A DNA stretch of 10,381 nucleotides from Candidatus Magasanikiibacteriota bacterium (GCA_023246555.1 JAHFIC010000029.1:1-10381), one strand, 5' to 3'. Positions 1-5,824 are shown, counted from the stretch's first letter. Numbers and translations are program-made. Notes: generated from the sequence alone by a model not told the origin.

Positions 1-125
1 CAAAAGAAAAAAATCTTTCTTTTGTCGAGTATCCGGTGACAGTTGTGTATGCCGAATATGGACAAGGTCTTGGTGGCGCGTTTCGTGTCGTGAAGGAGTT
101 GGTGTTTGGAGCATTGATTCGCTAA
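1..125 (+). CDS. C-terminal end of a probable family 2 glycosyltransferase (partial)
   Basis: Only the last 40 codons are present, in the frame whose codons begin at base 3, ending with TAA at 123-125. The visible tail includes VEYPVTVVYAEYG and then a hydrophobic stretch ending in ALIR. In dolichol-phosphate-mannose-type GT2 enzymes the tail commonly has a similar 'P-V-T-I-x-Y-x-x-Y' strand, and such enzymes are commonly followed by a DUF2304 gene, as here, 5 nt downstream. If the call is right, the enzyme would transfer a sugar from a nucleotide donor to a lipid or glycan acceptor at the inner face of the membrane. The catalytic domain lies outside the window, so the assignment rests on the short tail plus the neighbour and could be wrong in detail. 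A missing 5' part is due to the window edge and not to gene damage. Confidence 0.55.
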   Translation, partial: KEKNLSFVEYPVTVVYAEYGQGLGGAFRVVKELVFGALIR

Positions 126-130
126 ATTCT

Positions 131-457
131 ATGCAGAATATTTTTCAGTTCATATTTCTTTTCTTGTCCCTTATAGCGCTCTGGGTCATTGCAGCGAAGA
201 AACGGCATGGTGACTTGAGTGCGCGTGCGATGTTTTTTTGGATGCTCTTGTGGATATGCGCTGATGTCGCTGTACTTATCCCGAACGCGACTACGATCAT
301 TGCGAATATTCTGGGTATCGGACGAGGAACCGATCTCGTATTGTATCTTTTTGTTGTGATTACTTGCGTTATTCTTTTTCGGCTTCATGTGAAAATCGAA
401 ACACTCCAGCGAGACATCACAAAAGTGGTCAGGGGAAAAGCATTGAAAGATCTATGA
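131..457 (+). CDS. DUF2304 domain membrane protein
   Basis: This 108-residue protein has three hydrophobic segments (about residues 4-21, 34-56 and 67-84) and a charged C-terminal tail predicted to form a short helix. The segment ILGIGRGTDLVLYL (about residues 60-73) is the characteristic stretch of DUF2304 proteins. The biochemical role of the family is not established; members sit beside GT2 glycosyltransferases and may help membrane glycan transfer. The start at 131 lies 5 nt after the previous stop and has no clear Shine-Dalgarno sequence, so translation is probably coupled to the upstream gene. The stop overlaps the next start as ATGA (454-457), which makes coupling to the GT4 gene likely as well. 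Family call is confident; function is inferred only from context. Confidence 0.85.
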   Translation: MQNIFQFIFLFLSLIALWVIAAKKRHGDLSARAMFFWMLLWICADVAVLIPNATTIIANILGIGRGTDLVLYLFVVITCVILFRLHVKIETLQRDITKVVRGKALKDL

Positions 458-1641
458 AAATCGCCCACATTGTTTGCACGTATCCGCCGTATTATGGGGG
501 AATGGGGAATGTCGCATTTCAGATGGCGAGCGGACTTGCAAACCTTGGGCACACCGTCGAAGTATTTACTCCGCAATATTACTCAAAAGAAGAAATCCGT
601 CCCAAAAAAGCGCCGCCCACTCCTCGCCATGCGCCAGAAGTTGTCGAGCAGATTGACTATGCGCGTCGACTCAAACCAAGTCTTGCCTACGGGAATGCCG
701 CGCGCATGCCGGAATTAACGCACGAATTGGACGAGTTTGATCTCGTCCATTTGCATTACCCGTTTTTTGGCACGGCCGGAGTGGTCCGAACATGGAAACG
801 CCATCATGGGGATCGGCCATTGGTTATCACCTATCACATGGATACGCGCGGGCCAGGGTGGAAAGGCTTGGTTTTTAAACTGTATAGCCAGTTTTGGATG
901 CCAAAAGTTTTGGGTTCAGCCGATTGCATCACCGCAAGTTCATTTGATTATATTGAGGGGAGTGAAGCGCGAGCGATTTTTCAGAAGAGACGAGAGCACT
1001 GGCTGGAGCTGCCATTTGGCGTTGATCTTGAGCGATTTCACCCAAGCCGAGAGCCGAGAGCCGAGAGCCGAGAGCCGACAATTTTATTTGTTGGCGGCAT
1101 GGATGCACCGCATTATTTCAAAGGAGTTCCCATCCTTTTGCAGGCGTTATTTTTTTTGAAAAAAAGAAGGGCGAGGCTGTTCAAGACTCTTCTCATCGGT
1201 GATGGTGAACTACGGCAGGGATTTGAACTGCAGGCGCGCGCGTTTGGGCTTTTGGACGTGGTTCAATTTATCGGCTCAGTCTCCGATGAGGATCTCCCGC
1301 GCTATTATAGAATGGCTGATGTTGTGGTAAAACCATCGATCAATCGAGGAGAGGCATTTGGTATGGTGCTTCTCGAGGCGATGGCTTCCGGCGTGCCGGT
1401 GATTGCTAGCGATTTGCCCGGGGTTAGGACCATTCCGAAAGACGCTGGTATCCTTGTGCCGCCGGGCGACGCTGCGGCGCTGGCAGATGCGATTGAGCGT
1501 ATTTTTTCTCCAGAAACTGATCAAGCGCGAATGAGAGAGCGGGCGCGAGCCATCGTGGAAACTGACTATGCTTGGCCAAGGATTATTGACAAACTGGAGA
1601 GTATTTATCAATCACTTCTTGTTGCCAAAAAATCAGTATGA
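454..1641 (+). CDS. Family 4 glycosyltransferase (GT-B fold)
   Basis: A 395-residue retaining glycosyltransferase, the usual size for GT4 enzymes. The N-terminal acceptor domain begins MKIAHIVCTYPPYYGGMG, with the glycine-rich loop near residues 15-19. The C-terminal donor domain starts near residue 209 with TILFVGGMD and contains the EX7E motif: E300 and E308 in GEAFGMVLLEAMASG. No signal peptide is present, so it should act at the cytoplasmic face on a lipid-linked or nucleotide-sugar substrate that cannot be named from sequence. The frame is open upstream, but the start at 454 fits the conserved N-terminus and overlaps the previous stop by 4 nt. The oddity is at residues 198-209: SREPRAESREPT is encoded by a 7-base tandem repeat placed precisely in the linker between the two Rossmann domains. 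Such low-complexity sequence is not normally part of GT4 enzymes, and its copy number controls the reading frame. Confidence 0.93.
   Translation: MKIAHIVCTYPPYYGGMGNVAFQMASGLANLGHTVEVFTPQYYSKEEIRPKKAPPTPRHAPEVVEQIDYARRLKPSLAYGNAARMPELTHELDEFDLVHLHYPFFGTAGVVRTWKRHHGDRPLVITYHMDTRGPGWKGLVFKLYSQFWMPKVLGSADCITASSFDYIEGSEARAIFQKRREHWLELPFGVDLERFHPSREPRAESREPTILFVGGMDAPHYFKGVPILLQALFFLKKRRARLFKTLLIGDGELRQGFELQARAFGLLDVVQFIGSVSDEDLPRYYRMADVVVKPSINRGEAFGMVLLEAMASGVPVIASDLPGVRTIPKDAGILVPPGDAAALADAIERIFSPETDQARMRERARAIVETDYAWPRIIDKLESIYQSLLVAKKSV
1046..1080 (+). repeat. Heptanucleotide tandem repeat (GCCGAGA) inside the GT4 gene
   Basis: Four exact copies of GCCGAGA (1046-1073) are followed by a fifth with one change (GCCGACA, 1074-1080). 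Seven is not a multiple of three, so gain or loss of one unit shifts the frame. By hand reading, loss of one unit moves translation to a frame that stops at 1157-1159, and gain of one unit to a frame that stops near 1200. Either change removes almost the entire donor-binding domain. The unit encodes a repeating Arg-Glu-Pro-Arg-Ala-Glu-Ser heptapeptide when translated through. Confidence 0.95.
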
Positions 1642-1647
1642 TATACT
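1619..1647 (+). promoter_or_regulatory. Putative extended -10 promoter for the YtxH-like gene
   Basis: TATACT at 1642-1647 is preceded by TGA (1639-1641), giving an extended -10 of the TGnTATACT type that overlaps the stop codon of the GT4 gene. The -35 match is poor: TTGTTG at 1619-1624 with a 17 nt spacer, or TTGCCA at 1622-1627 with only 14 nt. The predicted start of transcription is near 1654, about 19 nt before the ATG at 1673. Confidence 0.5.
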
Positions 1648-1672
1648 TTGGGTGAACAGCTATTTGTTTTGT

Positions 1673-1999
1673 ATGGGACGTTTCAACAAGGGATTATTTT
1701 TCGGGGGCGTTCTTGGCGCTGGCCTTACTTGGCTTAGCGTAACAAAAAAAGGACGAGAAGTACGTGAGCAAATTTTGGATCATTCGGTTCAAGTGTATAT
1801 AGAATTGAAGGAAAAACTCAGGGAGTCTGATACGTGGAAAAATATGACAGAGAGCGAATATGCGCTTGAATTGAAGTCCATTCTTGATCGATATGTAAAA
1901 AAGACCGGTTTGGCGAAGGAAATTAGAGATATTGTGGAGCGCATGGTTCGTGTTCAGTGGAAATACGTGCGCAAACAACTCACAGAAGAACGACAATAA
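1673..1999 (+). CDS. YtxH-like membrane-anchored small protein
   Basis: The 108-residue protein starts MGRFNKGLFFGGVLGAGLTW, a single glycine-rich hydrophobic helix at about residues 7-23. It is followed by KKGREVREQ and a long charged, helical, probably coiled-coil region to the end. This layout (short anchor, 'T/P-K-x-G-x-E-x-R' turn, amphipathic helices) is that of the YtxH family, whose members are often stress-linked but have no defined reaction. The frame is open further upstream, but the ATG at 1673 gives the family-like N-terminus and lies after the putative promoter. No Shine-Dalgarno sequence is visible before it. The next gene begins 10 nt after its stop, so the two are probably co-transcribed. 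An alternative is an unrelated anchored coiled-coil protein with a coincidental N-terminus. Confidence 0.7.
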   Translation: MGRFNKGLFFGGVLGAGLTWLSVTKKGREVREQILDHSVQVYIELKEKLRESDTWKNMTESEYALELKSILDRYVKKTGLAKEIRDIVERMVRVQWKYVRKQLTEERQ

Positions 2000-2009
2000 A
2001 TTTTATCAT

Positions 2010-2399
2010 ATGGAACAAGAGCGTCGGCAAGGTATGAGTATTGGGGTGGTGGTCCTTATCATCCTTTTTGTTCTTGTGGTCGGAGCCGGTGGTTCTGCAG
2101 TGTATTTTTACAGGCAATGGTCAAGCTTGAAGAATGACCCACAAAAAATAGCCCAAGAAGAAGTTGCCGCCCTGGTCGCCGAGATTGGAGGGATAATGTT
2201 TCTCCCCGAAGGAGAACAACCGACCCTTGCGACCGTGACTGACCCTTCAAAATTACAAGATCAGGCATTTTTTGCTAAAGCAAAAACAGGGGATAAAGTT
2301 CTTTTGTATGCGAATGCGCAAAAAGCGATTCTATATGATCCTCGTGCCAAGAAAATTGTCGAAGTGGCGCCGCTCAATATTGGCAATCCTCAGCAATAA
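2010..2399 (+). CDS. Single-pass membrane protein with small extracytoplasmic domain, function unknown
   Basis: A 129-residue protein with a short charged N-terminus, one strong membrane helix (about residues 10-33, VVVLIILFVLVVGAGGSAVY) and a roughly 90-residue domain outside the membrane. The domain carries MFLPEGEQPTLATVTDPSKL (about residues 69-88) followed by a run of small beta-rich segments (DKVLLYANAQKAILYDP). I have an impression that proteins with this PEGE-P-T-x-A-T-V-T-D core are widespread in Candidate Phyla Radiation genomes as uncharacterised conserved proteins, but I could not run a search. The ATG at 2010 is chosen because it places a normal short tail before the helix; an upstream in-frame extension overlaps the YtxH-like gene. 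No Shine-Dalgarno sequence is evident. It probably forms a two-gene unit with that gene. Confidence 0.75.
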   Translation: MEQERRQGMSIGVVVLIILFVLVVGAGGSAVYFYRQWSSLKNDPQKIAQEEVAALVAEIGGIMFLPEGEQPTLATVTDPSKLQDQAFFAKAKTGDKVLLYANAQKAILYDPRAKKIVEVAPLNIGNPQQ

Positions 2400-2408
2400 T
2401 TAGATAGG

Positions 2409-2437
2409 TTGCTTTTTCTTCGTTTTCAAATTATACT
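2409..2437 (+). promoter_or_regulatory. Putative promoter of tRNA-Pro
   Basis: TATACT at 2432-2437 lies 17 nt after TTGCTT (2409-2414). Transcription would start near 2444, a few bases before the mature tRNA 5' end at 2449. The -35 box matches consensus at only the first three positions. Confidence 0.6.
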
Positions 2438-2448
2438 GTCCGGCATAT

Positions 2449-2524
2449 CGGGCCGTAGCGCAGTTGGTAGCGCGCATGTTTCGGGTACATGAGGCCGGGA
2501 GTTCGAGTCTCCCCGGCCCGACCA
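2449..2524 (+). tRNA. tRNA-Pro (anticodon CGG)
   Basis: All four arms fold by hand: acceptor CGGGCCG (2449-2455) with CGGCCCG (2514-2520); D stem GCGC/GCGC (2458-2461 with 2470-2473); anticodon stem CATGT/ACATG with loop TTCGGGT; T stem GGGAG/CTCCC with loop TTCGAGT. The anticodon at 2482-2484 is CGG, reading CCG codons, followed by G37 as is usual for proline tRNAs. The first base is C, also typical of bacterial tRNA-Pro. The CCA end is encoded (2522-2524) after discriminator A2521, unlike the two tRNA genes at 5825-5991. Confidence 0.97.
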
Positions 2525-2566
2525 ATCAAAATTTATCTCAACAAAGGCAAAAATTAAATTATACAC

Positions 2567-2595
2567 TTGACAGGGTTTCTTTTTTGTGCTATACT
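2567..2595 (+). promoter_or_regulatory. Near-consensus strong promoter of the structured RNA
   Basis: TTGACA (2567-2572), a 17 nt spacer and TATACT (2590-2595) are seen, with TGC just before the -10 giving an extended -10 as well. This is the best promoter in the window. Its predicted start near 2601-2602 coincides with the first paired base of the helix GTTTGA/TCAAAC (2601-2606 with 2659-2664), and no convincing protein-coding gene follows for more than 400 bases. Confidence 0.88.
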
Positions 2596-2897
2596 ATTTT
2601 GTTTGAAAGTGGCCAATGGCAGTATTTCTATCATGTTTGGTAGGTATATTGCCAAGGGTCAAACTCGACGTGTACTCGGCCCCGACGACGGAGCCATGAG
2701 ACCTGAGGCAGAAAGGAGAAGAGTAAAGATGGTGGTTCACCTCTTTTTCTTCTCAAAGTAACTTTGTGGGCGCATTTGTGCGCCCGCGGGGACATGGATG
2801 ACGGAGAAGGGTTCCGGCGCACAGAGGGGCTTCGTGCCCCATCGATTCGTGTGCGACCGGCGGCGCGTAACCGAAGCACCCGTCCATGTTCCCCGCC

Positions 2898-2953
2898 TCG
2901 CTTTTTGCATGAGATGCAAACTGATGAGTCTTTTACCAGCAGGACGAAAGCGG
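2898..2953 (+). ncRNA. Hammerhead ribozyme candidate (type III)
   Basis: Every element of the hammerhead core is present in order. Stem III is UCGC/GCGG (2898-2901 with 2950-2953, one U-G pair). U2902 would pair with A2949, and U2903 is the base 5' of the cleavage site. Stem I is a perfect 7 bp hairpin, TTTGCAT/ATGCAAA (2904-2910 with 2914-2920), loop GAG. It is followed directly by the invariant CTGATGA (2921-2927). Stem II is GTCTT/AGGAC (2928-2932 with 2941-2945, one U-G pair), loop TTACCAGC, then GAAA (2946-2949). Known hammerheads cleave 3' of a UH dinucleotide, so the predicted cut is after 2903. Weak points are the short stem III, the small loop I and U rather than C at the cleavage site. 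Cleavage would leave an upstream RNA of about 302 nt and a 3' piece carrying the terminator. Confidence 0.75.
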
Positions 2954-2990
2954 AACAAAAGAATCTCTCTCAAGAGGTTCTTTTGTTTTG
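2954..2990 (+). terminator. Intrinsic terminator of the structured RNA
   Basis: A hairpin of 15 bp (2954-2968 with 2973-2987, including one U-G pair) has loop CTCA and a U-rich 3' side (TTCTTTTGTTTTG). The A-rich left arm means it could also stop transcription from the other side. It directly abuts the 3' end of the hammerhead motif. Confidence 0.75.
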
Positions 2991-3020
2991 TGGTTCCCCT
3001 AGCGAACCTCGGCGACTCAA

Positions 3021-3029
3021 TGGTACAAT
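3021..3029 (+). promoter_or_regulatory. Putative extended -10 promoter of the pilT-like gene
   Basis: TGGTACAAT combines TGn with a TACAAT -10 box (3024-3029). No good -35 box is present 17 nt upstream. Transcription would start near 3036-3038, at the ATG itself (3038), implying a leaderless message. Confidence 0.5.
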
Positions 3030-3037
3030 ACGGCAAT

Positions 3038-4072
3038 ATGAAATCCATCACCACCTATTTGGAGGAAGCGGTCAAGGCAAAGGCGTCCGATGTGCATTTG
3101 GTCGGCGGGGAAAAGCCCATGATCCGTGTGAACGGTGACTTGGTCGTCGTCGAAGATAAGATATTACCGGCGAAAGAGCTCAAAGAACAGGTCTTCTCAC
3201 TTCTTTCTTTTGATCAGAAAAAGAAATTTGAAGAAACACTTGAACTCGACATGAGTTACGCGTTTGATGGCATGCGTTTTCGTGTGAATATCCATCAGCA
3301 GGAAGGCATGATTGGTTTTGCGGCGCGTCTTATACCAAAAAATATTCCATCGCCCGATGATCTTCATTTTGAGCCAATTCTCAAAGATTTACCGAATCTT
3401 CTGGATGGGCTGGTCCTCGTTGTTGGACCAACCGGTCATGGAAAGTCTACGACCATTGCGGCGATGATTGAAGATATTAATAAAACACGGAAATCGCACA
3501 TTGTAACGATCGAAGATCCGATTGAGTTTGCGTTTGAAAATAAAGAAAGTCTGGTGGAGCAGCGAGAAATTGGTGTCGATACCAAATCATTTGCCGAAGC
3601 CCTGAAGCATGTGCTGCGACAGGATCCGAATGTTATTTTGGTCGGAGAAATGCGTGATCCGGAAACGATAGCAACGGTGCTTACCGCCGCTGAAACAGGC
3701 CACTTGGTTTTTTCTACCCTTCACACTTCGAGCGCGGCCGAAGCGGTTGAACGTATTGTTGATGTGTTTGATGGAGCAAAACAAAAACAGATTCTTATTC
3801 AACTCGGCGTGGTTCTTCGTGCCATTGTCGCCCAACAGCTTTTGCCTGGGAAAAACGGCGAGCTCGTCGCCGCACGCGAAGTCCTTATTAACACGCCGGC
3901 AATCGCGAGTCTTATCAAAGAAAATAACATCGCGCAAATTCGGAGCGCGATTCAAACCGGAGCGAAAGACGGCATGATCTCTATGGAAAATTCCTTGAAA
4001 GCGCTTGTGAAAGATGGCCGTGTTCTTGAGGCGGTTGCAGAAAAAAGAAGCGGTCGGCAAAAGAAAGTATAG
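3038..4072 (+). CDS. pilT: Type IV pilus retraction-type ATPase (PilT family)
   Basis: A 344-residue secretion-superfamily ATPase, the usual PilT length (about 345). The N-terminal domain begins ITTYLEEAVKAKASDVHLVGGEKPMIRVNG (split here only for reading), typical of PilT/PilU. Visible motifs are Walker A GPTGHGKST (130-138, with His where Ser is commoner), Asp box VTIEDPIEF (156-164), Walker B VILVGEMRD (199-207) and His box TGHLVFSTLHT (220-230). The hexamer would hydrolyse ATP at the pilus base to pull pilin subunits back, giving twitching or DNA uptake. The frame stays open upstream to 2798, but that stretch is the structured RNA; ATG 3038 gives the family N-terminus and lies 8 nt after a -10 box. 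The 3' end overlaps the penicillin-binding protein gene. It could instead be a general type IV filament ATPase, since no pilin gene is in view. Confidence 0.9.
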   Translation: MKSITTYLEEAVKAKASDVHLVGGEKPMIRVNGDLVVVEDKILPAKELKEQVFSLLSFDQKKKFEETLELDMSYAFDGMRFRVNIHQQEGMIGFAARLIPKNIPSPDDLHFEPILKDLPNLLDGLVLVVGPTGHGKSTTIAAMIEDINKTRKSHIVTIEDPIEFAFENKESLVEQREIGVDTKSFAEALKHVLRQDPNVILVGEMRDPETIATVLTAAETGHLVFSTLHTSSAAEAVERIVDVFDGAKQKQILIQLGVVLRAIVAQQLLPGKNGELVAAREVLINTPAIASLIKENNIAQIRSAIQTGAKDGMISMENSLKALVKDGRVLEAVAEKRSGRQKKV

Positions 4073-5816
4073 CATTCGTGTGCGCGCGTCTCCTCAGGCT
4101 CGTTTGTACATTCTTTTTGGCAGCATGGTATTGTTTGGTCTTTGCATTGCCGTTCGTTTGTTTTTCCTCATGGTGCTTGAGCATAATTTTTATTCCACGC
4201 TCGCGATTGGGTCTCATGAAATGTCTCGCGAATTATTTCCAATTCGCGGCAGTATTTTTGTGCAAGATTCGCGAACCGGGGAGGAATATCCGTTGGCAAT
4301 AAATCTGGATTCATTTCTCGTATTCGCAGATACGCGAGAAATTACATCCGACGATGATGCGGAACATATCGCCGAACAGTTGGCAAATACATTTTCCTAT
4401 ACGGACGAAGAGAAACTTGCGCTGTTTTTGAAACTGAATAAGCGATCTGATCCGTATGAACCAATAGAAGATAGGGTCGATGAGGTGACGGTAAACACAC
4501 TCCGGGCTTTAGAGCTTCGTGGGATTGAGTTTCTTCGGAGGTCAGATCGGTTTTATCCGGAGGGACCACTTGCCGCGCAGACTGTTGGTTTTTTGGGAAA
4601 AAATGAAAAAGGGGAATCGGTTGGGCGCTATGGCATTGAAGGATATTGGAATGGCGAGCTTCAAGGAAAAGGCGGATTTTTAGAAGGATTTCGTTCTGCC
4701 ACTGGCGGATGGATTCCTTTGGCGCACCGCGTGTTTCAAGAACCGGAGGACGGCGCAGATATTTTGCTTACGATTGATCGATCGGTAGAGCACTATGCCT
4801 GTGAGCGGCTTCGCAAGGGCTTTATAGAGTACGAGGCCGAGAGCGCGTCGCTCGTCATGCTTGATCCAAAAACCGGCGCCATTCGCGCCTTGTGCAGTAT
4901 TCCTGATTTTGATCCGAATACCTACCAAACAGCAAAGACGCCGAGTGTCTACAACAACACGGCAATTTTCACACCGTATGAGCCAGGCTCAATTTTTAAG
5001 CCAATGACGATGGCGGCGGCGCTTGATACGGATGCTGTTCGTCCGGATTCTACGTTTTTTGATGCGGGTCATCGAGATGGTGTATGTCAAAAATCAATTA
5101 AAAATGCCGGCGAAAAAAATTACGGCACACAAACCATGACTGGGATTCTTCAGAATTCCATCAACACCGGCATGGTGCATGTTGTTGAGGAATTAGGAAA
5201 GAACACTTTTCGCGATTATGTGGAAGCATTTGGTTTCGGTGTGAAAGAAGGTGTGGAACTTGATACGGAAGGGGAGGGGACGATTGATGCTCTGTATGAA
5301 CATGCGCGCGATGCGCTCGATTGCTATACGGCCACGGCATCGTTCGGACAGGGGATTACCGTGACACCACTGCAGATGGCTACGGCATTTGCCGCGATGG
5401 TAAACGGAGGAGTCATGATGCGGCCGTCTATTATTGATGAAATTCGCTACCCCGATGGGCGAGTTGAACGGCGGCATCCGAAAGAAATTCGACAGGTTAT
5501 TTCCAGTCGCGCGTCAACCCTTATTTCCAGTATGCTGGTGCAAGTCGTAGAACACGGCTACGGCGGCCGGGCCAAAGTGCCGGGATATTATGTCGGTGGA
5601 AAAACAGGAACCGCGCAAATTCCGGGGCCCGGCGGGTATACGGAGGATACGAACCATTCGTTTGTGGGTTTCGCGCCGCTCGATAACCCCAAGTTCGTGA
5701 TGGTCATCAAATACGAAAAACCAAAACGCACCTATGCGGAAGTGACTGCCGCGCCGGTGTTTGCGGACATCGCGACGTTTGCACTGCAGTACTATGAAGT
5801 GCCGCCGACGCGATAA
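4014..5816 (+). CDS. ftsI: Class B penicillin-binding protein, FtsI/SpoVD type (peptidoglycan transpeptidase)
   Basis: A 600-residue bitopic enzyme: basic cytoplasmic tail, one membrane helix at about residues 31-55, a dimerisation domain (about 70-245) and a C-terminal transpeptidase domain. All three catalytic motifs are present: SIFK (S326 nucleophile, K329), SIN (S382-N384) and KTG (K530-G532, in GGKTGTAQ). It cross-links septal or wall peptidoglycan in the periplasmic or extracytoplasmic space and is the usual target of beta-lactams. No transglycosylase domain is present, so it needs a partner glycosyltransferase such as an FtsW/RodA protein, not seen here. The start is uncertain: ATG 4014 overlaps pilT by 59 nt and has no Shine-Dalgarno sequence; TTG 4035 (after GAGG) or GTG 4080 would shorten only the cytoplasmic tail. 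FtsI versus an elongation-type PBP2 cannot be settled from sequence alone; KTGTAQ and general layout favour the FtsI/SpoVD group. Confidence 0.93.
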   Translation: MAVFLRRLQKKEAVGKRKYSIRVRASPQARLYILFGSMVLFGLCIAVRLFFLMVLEHNFYSTLAIGSHEMSRELFPIRGSIFVQDSRTGEEYPLAINLDSFLVFADTREITSDDDAEHIAEQLANTFSYTDEEKLALFLKLNKRSDPYEPIEDRVDEVTVNTLRALELRGIEFLRRSDRFYPEGPLAAQTVGFLGKNEKGESVGRYGIEGYWNGELQGKGGFLEGFRSATGGWIPLAHRVFQEPEDGADILLTIDRSVEHYACERLRKGFIEYEAESASLVMLDPKTGAIRALCSIPDFDPNTYQTAKTPSVYNNTAIFTPYEPGSIFKPMTMAAALDTDAVRPDSTFFDAGHRDGVCQKSIKNAGEKNYGTQTMTGILQNSINTGMVHVVEELGKNTFRDYVEAFGFGVKEGVELDTEGEGTIDALYEHARDALDCYTATASFGQGITVTPLQMATAFAAMVNGGVMMRPSIIDEIRYPDGRVERRHPKEIRQVISSRASTLISSMLVQVVEHGYGGRAKVPGYYVGGKTGTAQIPGPGGYTEDTNHSFVGFAPLDNPKFVMVIKYEKPKRTYAEVTAAPVFADIATFALQYYEVPPTR

Positions 5817-5824
5817 GAAAATCG

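Larger units (their letters stand above)
2602..2990 (+). ncRNA. Highly structured non-coding RNA of unknown class, ending in a hammerhead motif
   Basis: I do not recognise this RNA. Hand folding gives: (1) helix 2601-2606/2659-2664 enclosing a 9 bp helix 2617-2625/2646-2654; (2) hairpin 2675-2700 with loop GACGAC; (3) hairpin 2716-2754, about 17 bp with two bulged U; (4) hairpin 2768-2785, 7 bp GGGCGCA/TGCGCCC with a TTTG loop; (5) a domain closed by 13 bp 2786-2798/2883-2896 with one bulged U2890. Domain 5 contains GGTT/AACC (2810-2813/2869-2872), CCGG/CCGG (2814-2817/2857-2860), GCACA/TGTGC (2819-2823/2850-2854) and GGGGC/GCCCC (2826-2830/2836-2840). Then come (6) a hammerhead candidate 2898-2953 and (7) a terminator 2954-2990. 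Promoter, compact helices and terminator together define a transcription unit. It lacks the conserved cores of RNase P RNA, tmRNA and SRP RNA. Long stop-free frames cross the region, but their translations look like random basic peptides. A long 5' leader of the pilT-like gene is the alternative, made less likely by the terminator and by that gene's own promoter. Confidence 0.72.

Noticed and set aside
2700..2716. A second hammerhead (CCTGAGGCAGAAAGG) that would release a circular RNA
   Set aside because: The first part differs from CTGANGA and there is no room for stem II before GAAA.
2716..2754. Hairpin 2716-2754 as an intrinsic terminator or T-box
   Set aside because: No U run follows the hairpin, and the T-box core sequence is not present.
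2633..2761. Small frame of 42 codons, ending with the 10-codon MVVHLFFFSK that has AAAGGAG 10 nt before its ATG (2729)
   Set aside because: The same bases form a 17 bp hairpin (2716-2754), which explains the purine-rich and pyrimidine-rich runs better; composition is not protein-like. A leader peptide remains possible but unsupported.
2602..2990. RNase P RNA, tmRNA, SRP RNA or 6S RNA as identity of the structured RNA
   Set aside because: The conserved RNase P core segments, the tmRNA tRNA-like ends and tag frame, and the SRP GGAAGG/AGCAGCC-type core are absent; the multi-domain chain is not the single long rod with central bubble of 6S RNA.
2798..3037. Upstream 80-codon extension of the pilT frame
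   Set aside because: It translates the structured RNA and terminator into an arginine- and cysteine-rich sequence with no likeness to PilT; the family N-terminus starts at 3038.
2737..3054. - strand frame of 105 codons opposite the structured RNA
   Set aside because: No ribosome binding site or family likeness; it arises from the same GC-rich helices read backwards.
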